Below are positions 6,053 through 12,044 of a stretch of DNA of 12,044 bases, piece by piece; position 1 is the first letter of the stretch, and the number at the start of each line of letters is the position of its first letter. Below the pieces are notes generated by a model. It did no database searches and had not been told where the DNA came from. It was given only the letters and a program-made list of their open reading frames with translations. Position numbers and translations under genes: made by a program. This DNA comes from an uncultured Opitutaceae bacterium (GTDB taxonomy: Bacteria > Verrucomicrobiota > Verrucomicrobiae > Opitutales > Opitutaceae): the NCBI GenBank assembly GCA_946482625.1, contig CAMLSH010000062.1:1-12044 (forward strand). Direction: 5' to 3'.

Positions 6053-7849
6053 TCAGGTGATGACGATCGTGGTTTCCGGTAGCCGATAACCGGTGGTCCG
6101 ACGGTGCGGGATGAGACTGAGCAGGAAAAACAATACGCCGACGCGGCCAACAAACATCGCGACGACCAGCACGACCCGCGCAGGCGCATCGAGCATCGGC
6201 GTGATTCCTCGCGTCAATCCCACCGTGCTCACCGCACTCACCGCTTCGAACGCCAGATCGAAAGGCGGCAGCGTCGGATGCAGCGCGCACAGCACGACCG
6301 TCACCACCGTGATGAAACCCAGCGCCAGCAGCACGATCGCCAGCGCGCGATTGGCCGTATCCTCACTGAAACGACGCCCGAACGCCTCGATCTCTGCCCG
6401 GCCCAGCAATATCCGGCGCAACGAAAACGCCGCGATCGCCAGCGTGGACGTCTTGATTCCGCCCGCCGTCGACGCGGGACTGCCGCCGACAAACATCAAA
6501 AACATGATCACCGTCGCGGAGGCCGTCGTGAACAGCTCCGGTGCCACCACGTGAAAACCCGCCGTGCGCGCGATCACGGAATTGAAGAGCGCGATCAACC
6601 AGCCGCTCGTATGCGCCTCCTGCCCGCCCGCGGCGTATTCCGTCAGATAAAACGCGACCGTTCCACCGGCGAGAAGCACCGCCGTCGTCGCCAGCACGAT
6701 ACGGCTCCCGGCAGTCAGCCGCGGCGGCATTGCCGTGCGCAACCCCACCCGCCGCGCGACCGACGCCTTCACGAACACCCAGGCGTTTTTCATCACCGGA
6801 AACCCGATGCCGCCGATCACCACCAGCGCCATGATCACACTCAAAAACGCCCAGTTCGCATGCAAACGCGGGTCCGCCAGGCCCGCCCCTGCGAGCGAAA
6901 ACCCCGCGTTGCAGAAAGCCGACACCGCGTGAAAGAGCGAAAAAAACAACCGGTCCCCATCCCCCGCCCACGACTCCGCCAGCGCCGAATGAATGACGAT
7001 CGTACCCGCCAGCTCCACCGCGAACGTGAACCCCACGATCACGCCCAAAACCGTGCCGATCTGCCCGAGATTCTCCTCACTCAACAAATCCTGTAGCGCG
7101 ATCCGGTCCCGCAACGACACGCCTCCCGCGAAGAAGTGGGCGAAAAAATACGTCAGCGTCATCATCCCCAGCCCGCCGGTCTGCATCAGCCCGAGCAAGA
7201 TCCAGTGACCGTGGCTGGTAAACGCCGTCGCCGTATCCACCACCGTGAGCCCCGTGACACACACCGCGCTCGTCGCCGTGAAAAGCGCGTCCACCCACGT
7301 CAGCGTCACCTCCGGCGGCGTCGCTTGCGGCGTCTTTAACAACAGCGTGCCCACCACGATCAGCAGCGCGAAGCTCAAGATGAACGCCAGCCCAGGAGAG
7401 AGCCGCTTCCCCGAGAAAAACCGGCTCCCGCGAAGCGCACGCAACGCCACCAGCACCACCAGCGTCAGCTGCGTCCCCGCGAGATAAAACAACGTCAGCG
7501 TCGAAGCCGGCAACGCGGGCGTGTAACGGCTCAGCCACCCCACGATATACTGGCTGAAAAACAGCTCCGAGCCTGCGGCGACGGCGAGCAACACCTCCAG
7601 TTTATGAGTACGCAGGTAGGTCCACGGATGGATTTGCAACCCCAGCCGGATCATCTCCTGCACCACAAACGCCACCAGCAACGCGGTGCCCGCGCCTTGA
7701 AGCATGCCGCGCAGCTCCGGCTCGAGCGGCCAGCCGACGATGAAAACCAGCAGCGCCAGCGCGCCGACGCCGCAAACCATCGTCACCACGCTCAGAATAC
7801 GGAGCGCGATTTGGCGGTGTTCATCCTTGATCGGCAGGCGCACGCCCAC
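6053..7849 (-). CDS. ktrB: TrkH/KtrB-type potassium uptake membrane subunit with N-terminal extension
   Basis: K+-translocating integral membrane protein of the SKT superfamily (four membrane-pore-membrane repeats in one chain). All four filter segments are visible with their glycines: SAVCVTGL (G200), SAFCNAGF (G316), SVIARTAGF (G431) and SAVSTVGL (G544). The gating loop GGSPASTAGGIKT lies at 455-467. The 598 residues exceed the usual 440-480 because about 150 residues with four hydrophobic segments (about 17-39, 50-70, 84-106 and 116-138) precede the channel core, which starts near 152. The last of these segments is followed by R137, R140 and R143. The start is a GTG at 7849; no ATG upstream fits. 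A run of G residues nine bases before it is at best a weak ribosome site. It pairs with ktrA downstream. Long TrkH-type proteins of this kind exist in several phyla; the role of the extension is not known to me. Confidence 0.93.
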   Translation of the reverse strand: MGVRLPIKDEHRQIALRILSVVTMVCGVGALALLVFIVGWPLEPELRGMLQGAGTALLVAFVVQEMIRLGLQIHPWTYLRTHKLEVLLAVAAGSELFFSQYIVGWLSRYTPALPASTLTLFYLAGTQLTLVVLVALRALRGSRFFSGKRLSPGLAFILSFALLIVVGTLLLKTPQATPPEVTLTWVDALFTATSAVCVTGLTVVDTATAFTSHGHWILLGLMQTGGLGMMTLTYFFAHFFAGGVSLRDRIALQDLLSEENLGQIGTVLGVIVGFTFAVELAGTIVIHSALAESWAGDGDRLFFSLFHAVSAFCNAGFSLAGAGLADPRLHANWAFLSVIMALVVIGGIGFPVMKNAWVFVKASVARRVGLRTAMPPRLTAGSRIVLATTAVLLAGGTVAFYLTEYAAGGQEAHTSGWLIALFNSVIARTAGFHVVAPELFTTASATVIMFLMFVGGSPASTAGGIKTSTLAIAAFSLRRILLGRAEIEAFGRRFSEDTANRALAIVLLALGFITVVTVVLCALHPTLPPFDLAFEAVSAVSTVGLTRGITPMLDAPARVVLVVAMFVGRVGVLFFLLSLIPHRRTTGYRLPETTIVIT

Positions 7850-7851
7850 GG

Positions 7852-7896
7852 TTAAAACCCCCGCCCGACAACGCGTCTAGCAGCGAATCGCGTCAT
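7852..7896 (-). CDS. Possible 14-residue leader ORF ahead of ktrB
   Basis: An ATG at 7896 opens a 14-codon frame (MTRFAARRVVGRGF) whose TAA ends two bases before the GTG start of ktrB, a spacing that would allow ribosome re-initiation. An AAGGAGG lies at 7917-7923 on the same strand, but 20 bases before this ATG, too far for a normal site. It may be chance in GC-rich leader sequence. Confidence 0.15.
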   Translation of the reverse strand: MTRFAARRVVGRGF

Positions 7897-8213
7897 CGCG
7901 CAGCCCCGCCTTCGCGCCTCCTTTTCCCGTAAATGCCGCTTTCTCAACCTGCTCATCGGACCGCGGCGTCTCGTCTCCGCACATATAAAGACCGCCACCA
8001 CGTAAGCGCCTCCTCAATACGACCCGGCCTGCCTCCAGTCCGGCTCGCGTCCACTCCACCCCGGACCGCACCTTTCAACGCGCCAGACCCGCCCCAATCC
8101 TCCTCGCCGACTGGGAACGCCGCCGGAAAACCGCCGTCAGTCCATGATCCGACGGTTCTTTACGAGCTATTCACCAAACATCCACCGCGAGGAGATTTTC
8201 GCCGAAATGAGGT

Positions 8214-8252
8214 AAGCCCGCGATTGACCCGTTTTGCCGGGCTTCGTTTTTT
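8214..8252 (+). terminator. Terminator-like hairpin nine bases before the RCC1 gene start
   Basis: AAGCCCG (8214-8220) pairs with CGGGCTT (8238-8244) over a 17-base loop, followed by CG and six T (8247-8252). This is the only stem plus T tract resembling an intrinsic terminator in the intergenic sequence. No + strand gene lies upstream within the gap, so it either ends a small RNA or acts as an attenuator of the RCC1 gene, whose ATG is at 8262. The palindrome GAGCGCTC fills 8253-8260 between the T tract and the start codon. Confidence 0.55.
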
Positions 8253-8261
8253 GAGCGCTCC

Positions 8262-11066
8262 ATGAAGCTTCATCTCGGCGGGTTTTCCCAAACTCCGCGG
8301 GCCTGGCTGGCCTTCGGCTGCTCTCTCCTTGCACTTGCGACGTTCGACCGCGCCAGCGCCGCGACCAATGTCCTCTACGGCATGGGCAATCGCGCGAGCG
8401 GCACCCTCGGCGAAGGCTGGTCTGGCTTTGAGCCCACCGCCATCGCCCAAGGCAAAACCGCCACGCAGATCGCCGCCGGCACTTCGCACACGCTCTTCAT
8501 CGCCCCCGACGGCTCCCTCTGGGGCATGGGCGACAACACCCACGGCCAGCTCGGCACCGGCGACACCGTTCCCCGCCACACCCCCGTCCAGATCTTCAAT
8601 ACATCCCCCGTCATCTTCGCGTCCGCTGGGGCGAACCACTCCTTTTTCATCACCTCCAATTTTACGCTCTACGGCATGGGCGGAACCTCATCCGCAGTTC
8701 TCGGGGTAGCCGCCAGCGATCGCACGGTGCCTGTACAAATTGCCACCAACGTCATCTCCGCCAGCGCGGGCGATTCCCACAGCGTTTTCCTGAAGCTCGA
8801 CAACACCGTGTGGGTCATGGGCAGCAATCTTCACGGCCAGATCGGCACGACCACCACCGCCACCGTCGCTCTCGCCACGCAGATCGCCACCGGCGCCGTG
8901 CAGATCGACGCGGGTGAAAACCATTCCCTCTTCGTCAAATCCGACGGCACCCTCTGGGGCACCGGCCTCAATGCCGACGGCCAGCTCGGCCTCGGCGACA
9001 CCGCCAACCGCATGGTTTTCGAGCAGATCGCCACCGGCGCCACCCAATGCTCCGCCGGCGGCAACACCTCCTTCTTCTTCAAAACCGACAACACGCTCTG
9101 GGGCATGGGCCGCAATAGTAGTGGCCTCGGGAACGGCCAGTCCATCGGCGACACCACCAGGCCCATCCTGATAGCCTCCGATGCCTCCCAAGTGAGCGCC
9201 GGCGGTCTCCATACTCTGATACTGAAAAACGACGGCTCGCTCTGGGTCAGCGGCAACAACACCTACGGCCAGCTGGGCCGCGACGATTTCACCGCCCGCA
9301 TCACCTTCAGCCAGATCGCCACCGGCGTGACGCATATCAGCGCAGGCGGTTTCCACACCGTCTTCATCAAGGTCGGCCAATCCATCTGGACCGCAGGCTT
9401 CAACGACCGCGGCCAGCTCGGCACCGGTGCCCTCGCTATCTGCGCACGGCCCATCGCCCTCGCCGACAACGTCACCTCCGCTAGTGCCGGCCTCCACCAG
9501 AGCCTCTACGTCAAAAGCGATCAAACCCTCTGGGGCATGGGCTCGGCCAGCGTCGGTATGTTGGGCGACGGCGTTTCCCTTTCGAAGCAAACCACGGCGA
9601 AAGAAACGAACACCGGCATCGCCCGCGCCGTCACGTCGCAGAATCATAGCCTCTTCCTGAAAACCGACGGCACGCTCTGGGCCGCCGGCTTCAACAGCAA
9701 CGGCCAGCTTGGCAATGGCACCACCGGCAACAGCACCGCGCTTCTCCTCGTTTCAAGCGACGTCCAATCCTTCGCCGCTGGTGCGAGCGCGACCTACTTT
9801 GTCAAAACCGACGGCACGCTCTGGTCCACCGGCGACAACACCTACGGCCAACTCGGCCTCGGTGTCGGTGACACCACCGACCGCTCCAGCCCTGTTCAGG
9901 TAACCACCGGCGTTTCCTCCGTCATGGCCGGCTGCTTCGGTCGCCACGCGCTTTTCATCAAGACCGACGGCACCCTCTGGGGCATGGGTCAAAACGCCAA
10001 CGGTCAGCTCGGCACCACCGACAACACTAACCGCACCGTCCCTTTCCAGATCGATTCCAACGTGCTCGCCGCCGCCGCCGGCGACGCCCACACGCTTTAC
10101 CTCAAGACCGACGGCACTCTCTGGGCCACGGGCTTTAACGCTTACGGCCAGCTCGGCACTGGTAACAACACCAGTCGCACTTCCCCCGTCCAGATCGCTA
10201 CCGGCGTATCCAAAATCTCCGTCGACGGTGATCACTCGCTCTTCATCAAAACCGACGGCTCTCTCTGGGCCATGGGCCGAAACGATTTCGGCCAGCTCGG
10301 CGACGGCACTCGCACGAACCGCAACGCGCCCGTCCTCATCGCCCAAGGCGTCACCTTCGTCGAAGCCGGTTACGAGCACAGCTTCTTCATCAAAACCACC
10401 AACGACCACGCGTTCGCCGCCCAACCGATCAGCCAGCCCGCGCAACTCAATCAGCTCGTTACGCTCGAAACCCTCAGCTCCGGCGCCGAACCCGCCACCT
10501 TTCAGTGGTACCGCGGCCTGCGCGGCGACACCACCCAGCCTATCGCGGGCGCCGCCGCCGCCACGCTCGCCTTTAACGCCACCAGCAGCTCCTACGCTTG
10601 GATGGCCCGCGCCAGCACCGGTACCCTCTCCGAAGCCAGTGCCACCGCCCGCATCACGCTCTTCGCACCCACGAACTTCGCCAGTTTCATCGCCGCGCAC
10701 ACCGCACTGAGCGGCGCCGAGCTCACCGAGTCCGCCGACCCTGACGGCGACGGTGTGTCGAACATTCTCGAATACGCCTTCGGCACCTCGCCGCTCCGGC
10801 GCGAGCACCACAATCTCACGGCCACCACCACCGAAAGCGGCGGACGTAAACTCTCCCTCGTTCATCGCCGCAGCAAAAACGCCGCCGTCACCTTCTCCTA
10901 CGAAAGCTCCGCCGATCTCGCCGTCTGGACCCCCGCCACGCCCGCCGTCGTCGTGACGGGATCCGACGCCGATGGCGATAACTTCGCCGAAGTCGTCACC
11001 GCGACGCTCACTGTGGATGCCGCCGAACCCAGCCAGTTCCTCCGCGTAAAAGTCGTCACGCCGTAA
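8262..11066 (+). CDS. Secreted RCC1-repeat (double beta-propeller) protein with Ig-like and C-terminal domains
   Basis: Large extracellular or surface protein; molecular role unknown. The 934 residues start with a signal peptide (basic start, hydrophobic WLAFGCSLLALATF, likely cleavage after ASA at 31-33). Residues 36-711 are 14 RCC1 units of about 48 residues, consensus TDGTLWGMGxNxxGQLGTG followed by xxTxRxxPVQIATGV and xxxSAGxxHSLFIK. RCC1 folds are seven-bladed propellers, so 14 units suggests two in tandem. About 714-802 is an Ig-like segment (ATFQWYRG, AWMARASTG). Then comes DPDGDGVSN (826-834), an Asp-rich calcium-type linker leading into LEYAFGTSP, and a C-terminal beta domain ending FLRVKVVTP, a pattern common in Verrucomicrobiota secreted proteins. 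No LPXTG, PEP-CTERM or autotransporter barrel is visible. ATG 8262 is the only start in frame after a stop at 8208-8210; no Shine-Dalgarno box. Bacterial RCC1 proteins are diverse, and a link to Ran GTPase exchange should not be assumed. Confidence 0.9.
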   Translation: MKLHLGGFSQTPRAWLAFGCSLLALATFDRASAATNVLYGMGNRASGTLGEGWSGFEPTAIAQGKTATQIAAGTSHTLFIAPDGSLWGMGDNTHGQLGTGDTVPRHTPVQIFNTSPVIFASAGANHSFFITSNFTLYGMGGTSSAVLGVAASDRTVPVQIATNVISASAGDSHSVFLKLDNTVWVMGSNLHGQIGTTTTATVALATQIATGAVQIDAGENHSLFVKSDGTLWGTGLNADGQLGLGDTANRMVFEQIATGATQCSAGGNTSFFFKTDNTLWGMGRNSSGLGNGQSIGDTTRPILIASDASQVSAGGLHTLILKNDGSLWVSGNNTYGQLGRDDFTARITFSQIATGVTHISAGGFHTVFIKVGQSIWTAGFNDRGQLGTGALAICARPIALADNVTSASAGLHQSLYVKSDQTLWGMGSASVGMLGDGVSLSKQTTAKETNTGIARAVTSQNHSLFLKTDGTLWAAGFNSNGQLGNGTTGNSTALLLVSSDVQSFAAGASATYFVKTDGTLWSTGDNTYGQLGLGVGDTTDRSSPVQVTTGVSSVMAGCFGRHALFIKTDGTLWGMGQNANGQLGTTDNTNRTVPFQIDSNVLAAAAGDAHTLYLKTDGTLWATGFNAYGQLGTGNNTSRTSPVQIATGVSKISVDGDHSLFIKTDGSLWAMGRNDFGQLGDGTRTNRNAPVLIAQGVTFVEAGYEHSFFIKTTNDHAFAAQPISQPAQLNQLVTLETLSSGAEPATFQWYRGLRGDTTQPIAGAAAATLAFNATSSSYAWMARASTGTLSEASATARITLFAPTNFASFIAAHTALSGAELTESADPDGDGVSNILEYAFGTSPLRREHHNLTATTTESGGRKLSLVHRRSKNAAVTFSYESSADLAVWTPATPAVVVTGSDADGDNFAEVVTATLTVDAAEPSQFLRVKVVTP
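8367..10394 (+). repeat. Fourteen RCC1 coding repeats of about 144 bp
   Basis: In-frame tandem repeat array inside the secreted protein gene. Most units are exactly 48 codons (for example those starting with TDGTLW near residues 567 and 615), with small insertions in a few. Units 10-14 are the most alike (TDG[TS]LW at each start); unit 6 (SSGLGNGQSIG) and unit 9 (SASVGMLGDG) have lost the usual GQLG. At DNA level GACGGCACCCTCTGGGGC recurs, so slippage or recombination between units is possible. Confidence 0.85.
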
Positions 11067-11089
11067 AGTCCGGCGCGGGGTCCTCCGCA

Positions 11090-11131
11090 CGGAAGCGCGA
11101 CAGAATTCCCTCCCCAACCGCCGCGCTTCCG
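11090..11131. promoter_or_regulatory. Ten-pair perfect inverted repeat between the RCC1 gene and cvfB
   Basis: CGGAAGCGCG (11090-11099) and CGCGCTTCCG (11122-11131) are perfectly complementary with a 22-base loop. The right arm ends 17 bases before the cvfB ATG and the left arm begins 23 bases after the RCC1 stop. There is no T tract. It may be an mRNA hairpin closing the RCC1 transcript, a translation-control element of cvfB, or an operator with spaced half-sites. Confidence 0.4.
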
Positions 11132-11148
11132 CTCACGCTGCGCGGCAC

Positions 11149-12044
11149 ATGGCTCAGATCGGCAGACTCGCATCGCTCACGGTTACTCGCATCGCCACAC
11201 CCGGCGTCTTCCTCGACGGCGGCCACCTCGGCGAGATCCTCATGCCCGGCCGCTACGTGCCGCAGGGCACGCTCCCCGGCGAAGCGTTTGTGGTCTTCAT
11301 CCACCTCGACTCCGAGGACCGCATCGTCGCCACTACGGAGACTCCGCACGTCCAAGTCGGCGAATTCGCCCCGCTCCGCGTCATCAGCATCAACGCCCGC
11401 GTCGGCGCCTTCCTTGATTGGGGTCTCACCAAAGACCTCCTCCTCCCGATGCGCGAACAAGCCCGTCGCGTGAACGTCGGCGAATGGGTCGTCGCCCACG
11501 TTTTCCTCGACGAAAAATCCAACCGCGTCGTCGCCACCACCCGTCTCAACCGGCACCTCAATCTCACCCCGCCACGCTACCAGGAAGGCCAGCCCGTCAA
11601 CCTCCTCGTCTACGACGAAACCGAACTCGGCTTTAAGTGCATCGTGGAAAACGCCCACAGCGGCCTCCTCTACCACACCGACCTCGCCGCCCCGCTCCCC
11701 ATCGGGCAGAAACTCACCGGCTACATCCGCACCGTCCGTCCCGACGGCAAAATCGATCTCAGCCTCGACCGCGCCGGCTACCACCGCGTCCTCCCGCTCA
11801 CCGAAAAAATCCTCGCCGAACTCATCACCAAAGGCGGTCCGCTTCCCTACGGCGACAAAACCGCCCCCGAGGAAATCCGTGAAGTCTTCGGCGTGAGCAA
11901 AAAAGCCTTCAAGCAGGCCATCGGCGCCCTCTTCCGTGACCGCCTCATTGTGCTCGGCGATCACAGCATCCGCATCACGGATACCGGCACCGCCGCCGCG
12001 CTCGCCAACGCCAAAGCCTCCACCGCCTCCGTGAAGCCCGCCCC
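11149..12044 (+). CDS. cvfB: CvfB/YitL-type S1-domain RNA-binding protein, 3'-truncated
   Basis: Cytoplasmic RNA-binding protein of the conserved virulence factor B family, known in Staphylococcus aureus to affect expression of several genes. 298 residues are visible before the window ends with the frame open, and typical family members are about 280-300, so little is missing. Order: a first S1-like domain (about 1-65, MAQIGRLASLTVTRIATPGV, then DGGHLGEILMP), a second (about 70-135, ARVGAFLDWGLTKDLLLP, VVAHVFLDEKSNRVVATTR), a third (about 145-208, GFKCIVENAHSGLLYHTDL, VRPDGKIDLSLDRAGY) and a C-terminal winged helix (about 215-280, APEEIREVFGVSKKAFKQAI). After about 282 comes an Ala/Thr/Ser-rich tail. 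The ATG at 11149 begins at the first strand of the first domain. No Shine-Dalgarno box; a strong inverted repeat lies just upstream. It follows the RCC1 gene by 82 bases but no functional link is evident. Confidence 0.9.
   Translation, partial: MAQIGRLASLTVTRIATPGVFLDGGHLGEILMPGRYVPQGTLPGEAFVVFIHLDSEDRIVATTETPHVQVGEFAPLRVISINARVGAFLDWGLTKDLLLPMREQARRVNVGEWVVAHVFLDEKSNRVVATTRLNRHLNLTPPRYQEGQPVNLLVYDETELGFKCIVENAHSGLLYHTDLAAPLPIGQKLTGYIRTVRPDGKIDLSLDRAGYHRVLPLTEKILAELITKGGPLPYGDKTAPEEIREVFGVSKKAFKQAIGALFRDRLIVLGDHSIRITDTGTAAALANAKASTASVKPA

Larger units (their letters stand above)
7850..8261. other. 412-base divergent intergenic region, ktrB / RCC1 gene
   Basis: No convincing protein gene. The frames open here (7877-8071 minus, 7933-8265 plus) encode Arg/Pro/Ser-rich strings without domains. 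The region must hold promoters for both flanking genes. AT-rich spots include TATAAA at 7984-7989, but I could not pair it with a credible -35 box. A short stem CCGTC / GACGG (8134-8138 with 8151-8155) lies in the leader of the RCC1 gene, and GAGGAG at 8189-8194 precedes a three-codon ATG-AGG-TAA at 8207-8215, which runs into the terminator-like hairpin. An undescribed small RNA or regulatory leader on the + strand is possible. Confidence 0.5.

Noticed and set aside
7933..8265. 110-codon + strand open frame before the RCC1 gene
   Set aside because: Low-complexity Pro/Arg/Ser content, runs through the terminator-like hairpin and overlaps the RCC1 start; no recognisable domain.
8367..10394. Regular repeats considered as a CRISPR or satellite array
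   Set aside because: The period is about 144 bp, in frame, and explained fully by RCC1 protein units; no short identical repeats with unique spacers.
9753..11117. 454-codon minus-strand open frame across the RCC1 gene, and similar ones at 4229-5401, 8688-9647 and 11056-11964
   Set aside because: All are Gly/Ala/Glu-rich antisense images of recognised + strand genes, with no family similarity of their own.

Overview
The window is high-GC DNA, densely coding on both strands, and it reads as a chromosomal segment of a member of the Verrucomicrobiota, most likely Opitutaceae. Three things point there. The secreted RCC1 protein ends in the DPDGDGVSN...LEYAFGTSP linker and FLRVKV-type C-terminus common in surface proteins of that group. 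No start codon has a clear Shine-Dalgarno box at normal spacing. The short GCGCTC/GAGCG palindromes between genes also fit. The taxonomic call is inference from these habits, with no marker gene behind it.

Layout, left to right. (1) 1-620: the 3' part of araD on the + strand, cut by the window edge. (2) 764-1481: two minus-strand genes, osmC (peroxide/hydroperoxide defence) followed by a 64-residue protein with a clean leucine-zipper heptad pattern and a very basic tail. (3) 1482-1690: a divergent regulatory region holding three copies of CGCGCAAAA. (4) 1691-5296: a + strand module of a two-CxxCH exported haem protein, an IorA-like two-[2Fe-2S] subunit and a Tat-exported IorB-like molybdopterin subunit. 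Together they look like a periplasmic molybdenum hydroxylase/dehydrogenase with its own electron acceptor. (5) 5334-7849: ktrB-ktrA on the minus strand, a potassium uptake channel plus its RCK gating subunit, with an unusual four-helix extension on KtrB. (6) 7850-8261: a 412-base region between divergent genes, with a possible 14-residue leader ORF before ktrB and a terminator-like hairpin only nine bases ahead of the next gene. (7) 8262-11066: a 934-residue secreted protein made of 14 RCC1 units, an Ig-like segment and a C-terminal domain. (8) 11149-end: a CvfB/YitL-type S1-domain RNA-binding protein, missing only its extreme C-terminus.

The clearest functional unit is the haem protein-FeS-Mo module: substrate is oxidised at the molybdenum centre, electrons pass through two [2Fe-2S] clusters, and the exported haem protein is the plausible next carrier. 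Its substrate cannot be told from sequence. The ktrB-ktrA pair is a second self-contained unit. I see no mobile element, CRISPR array, tRNA or rRNA. The items I would check first are the triple CGCGCAAAA site, the zipper mini-protein, the attenuator-like hairpin before the RCC1 gene, and the 14-unit (2 x 7) propeller architecture.
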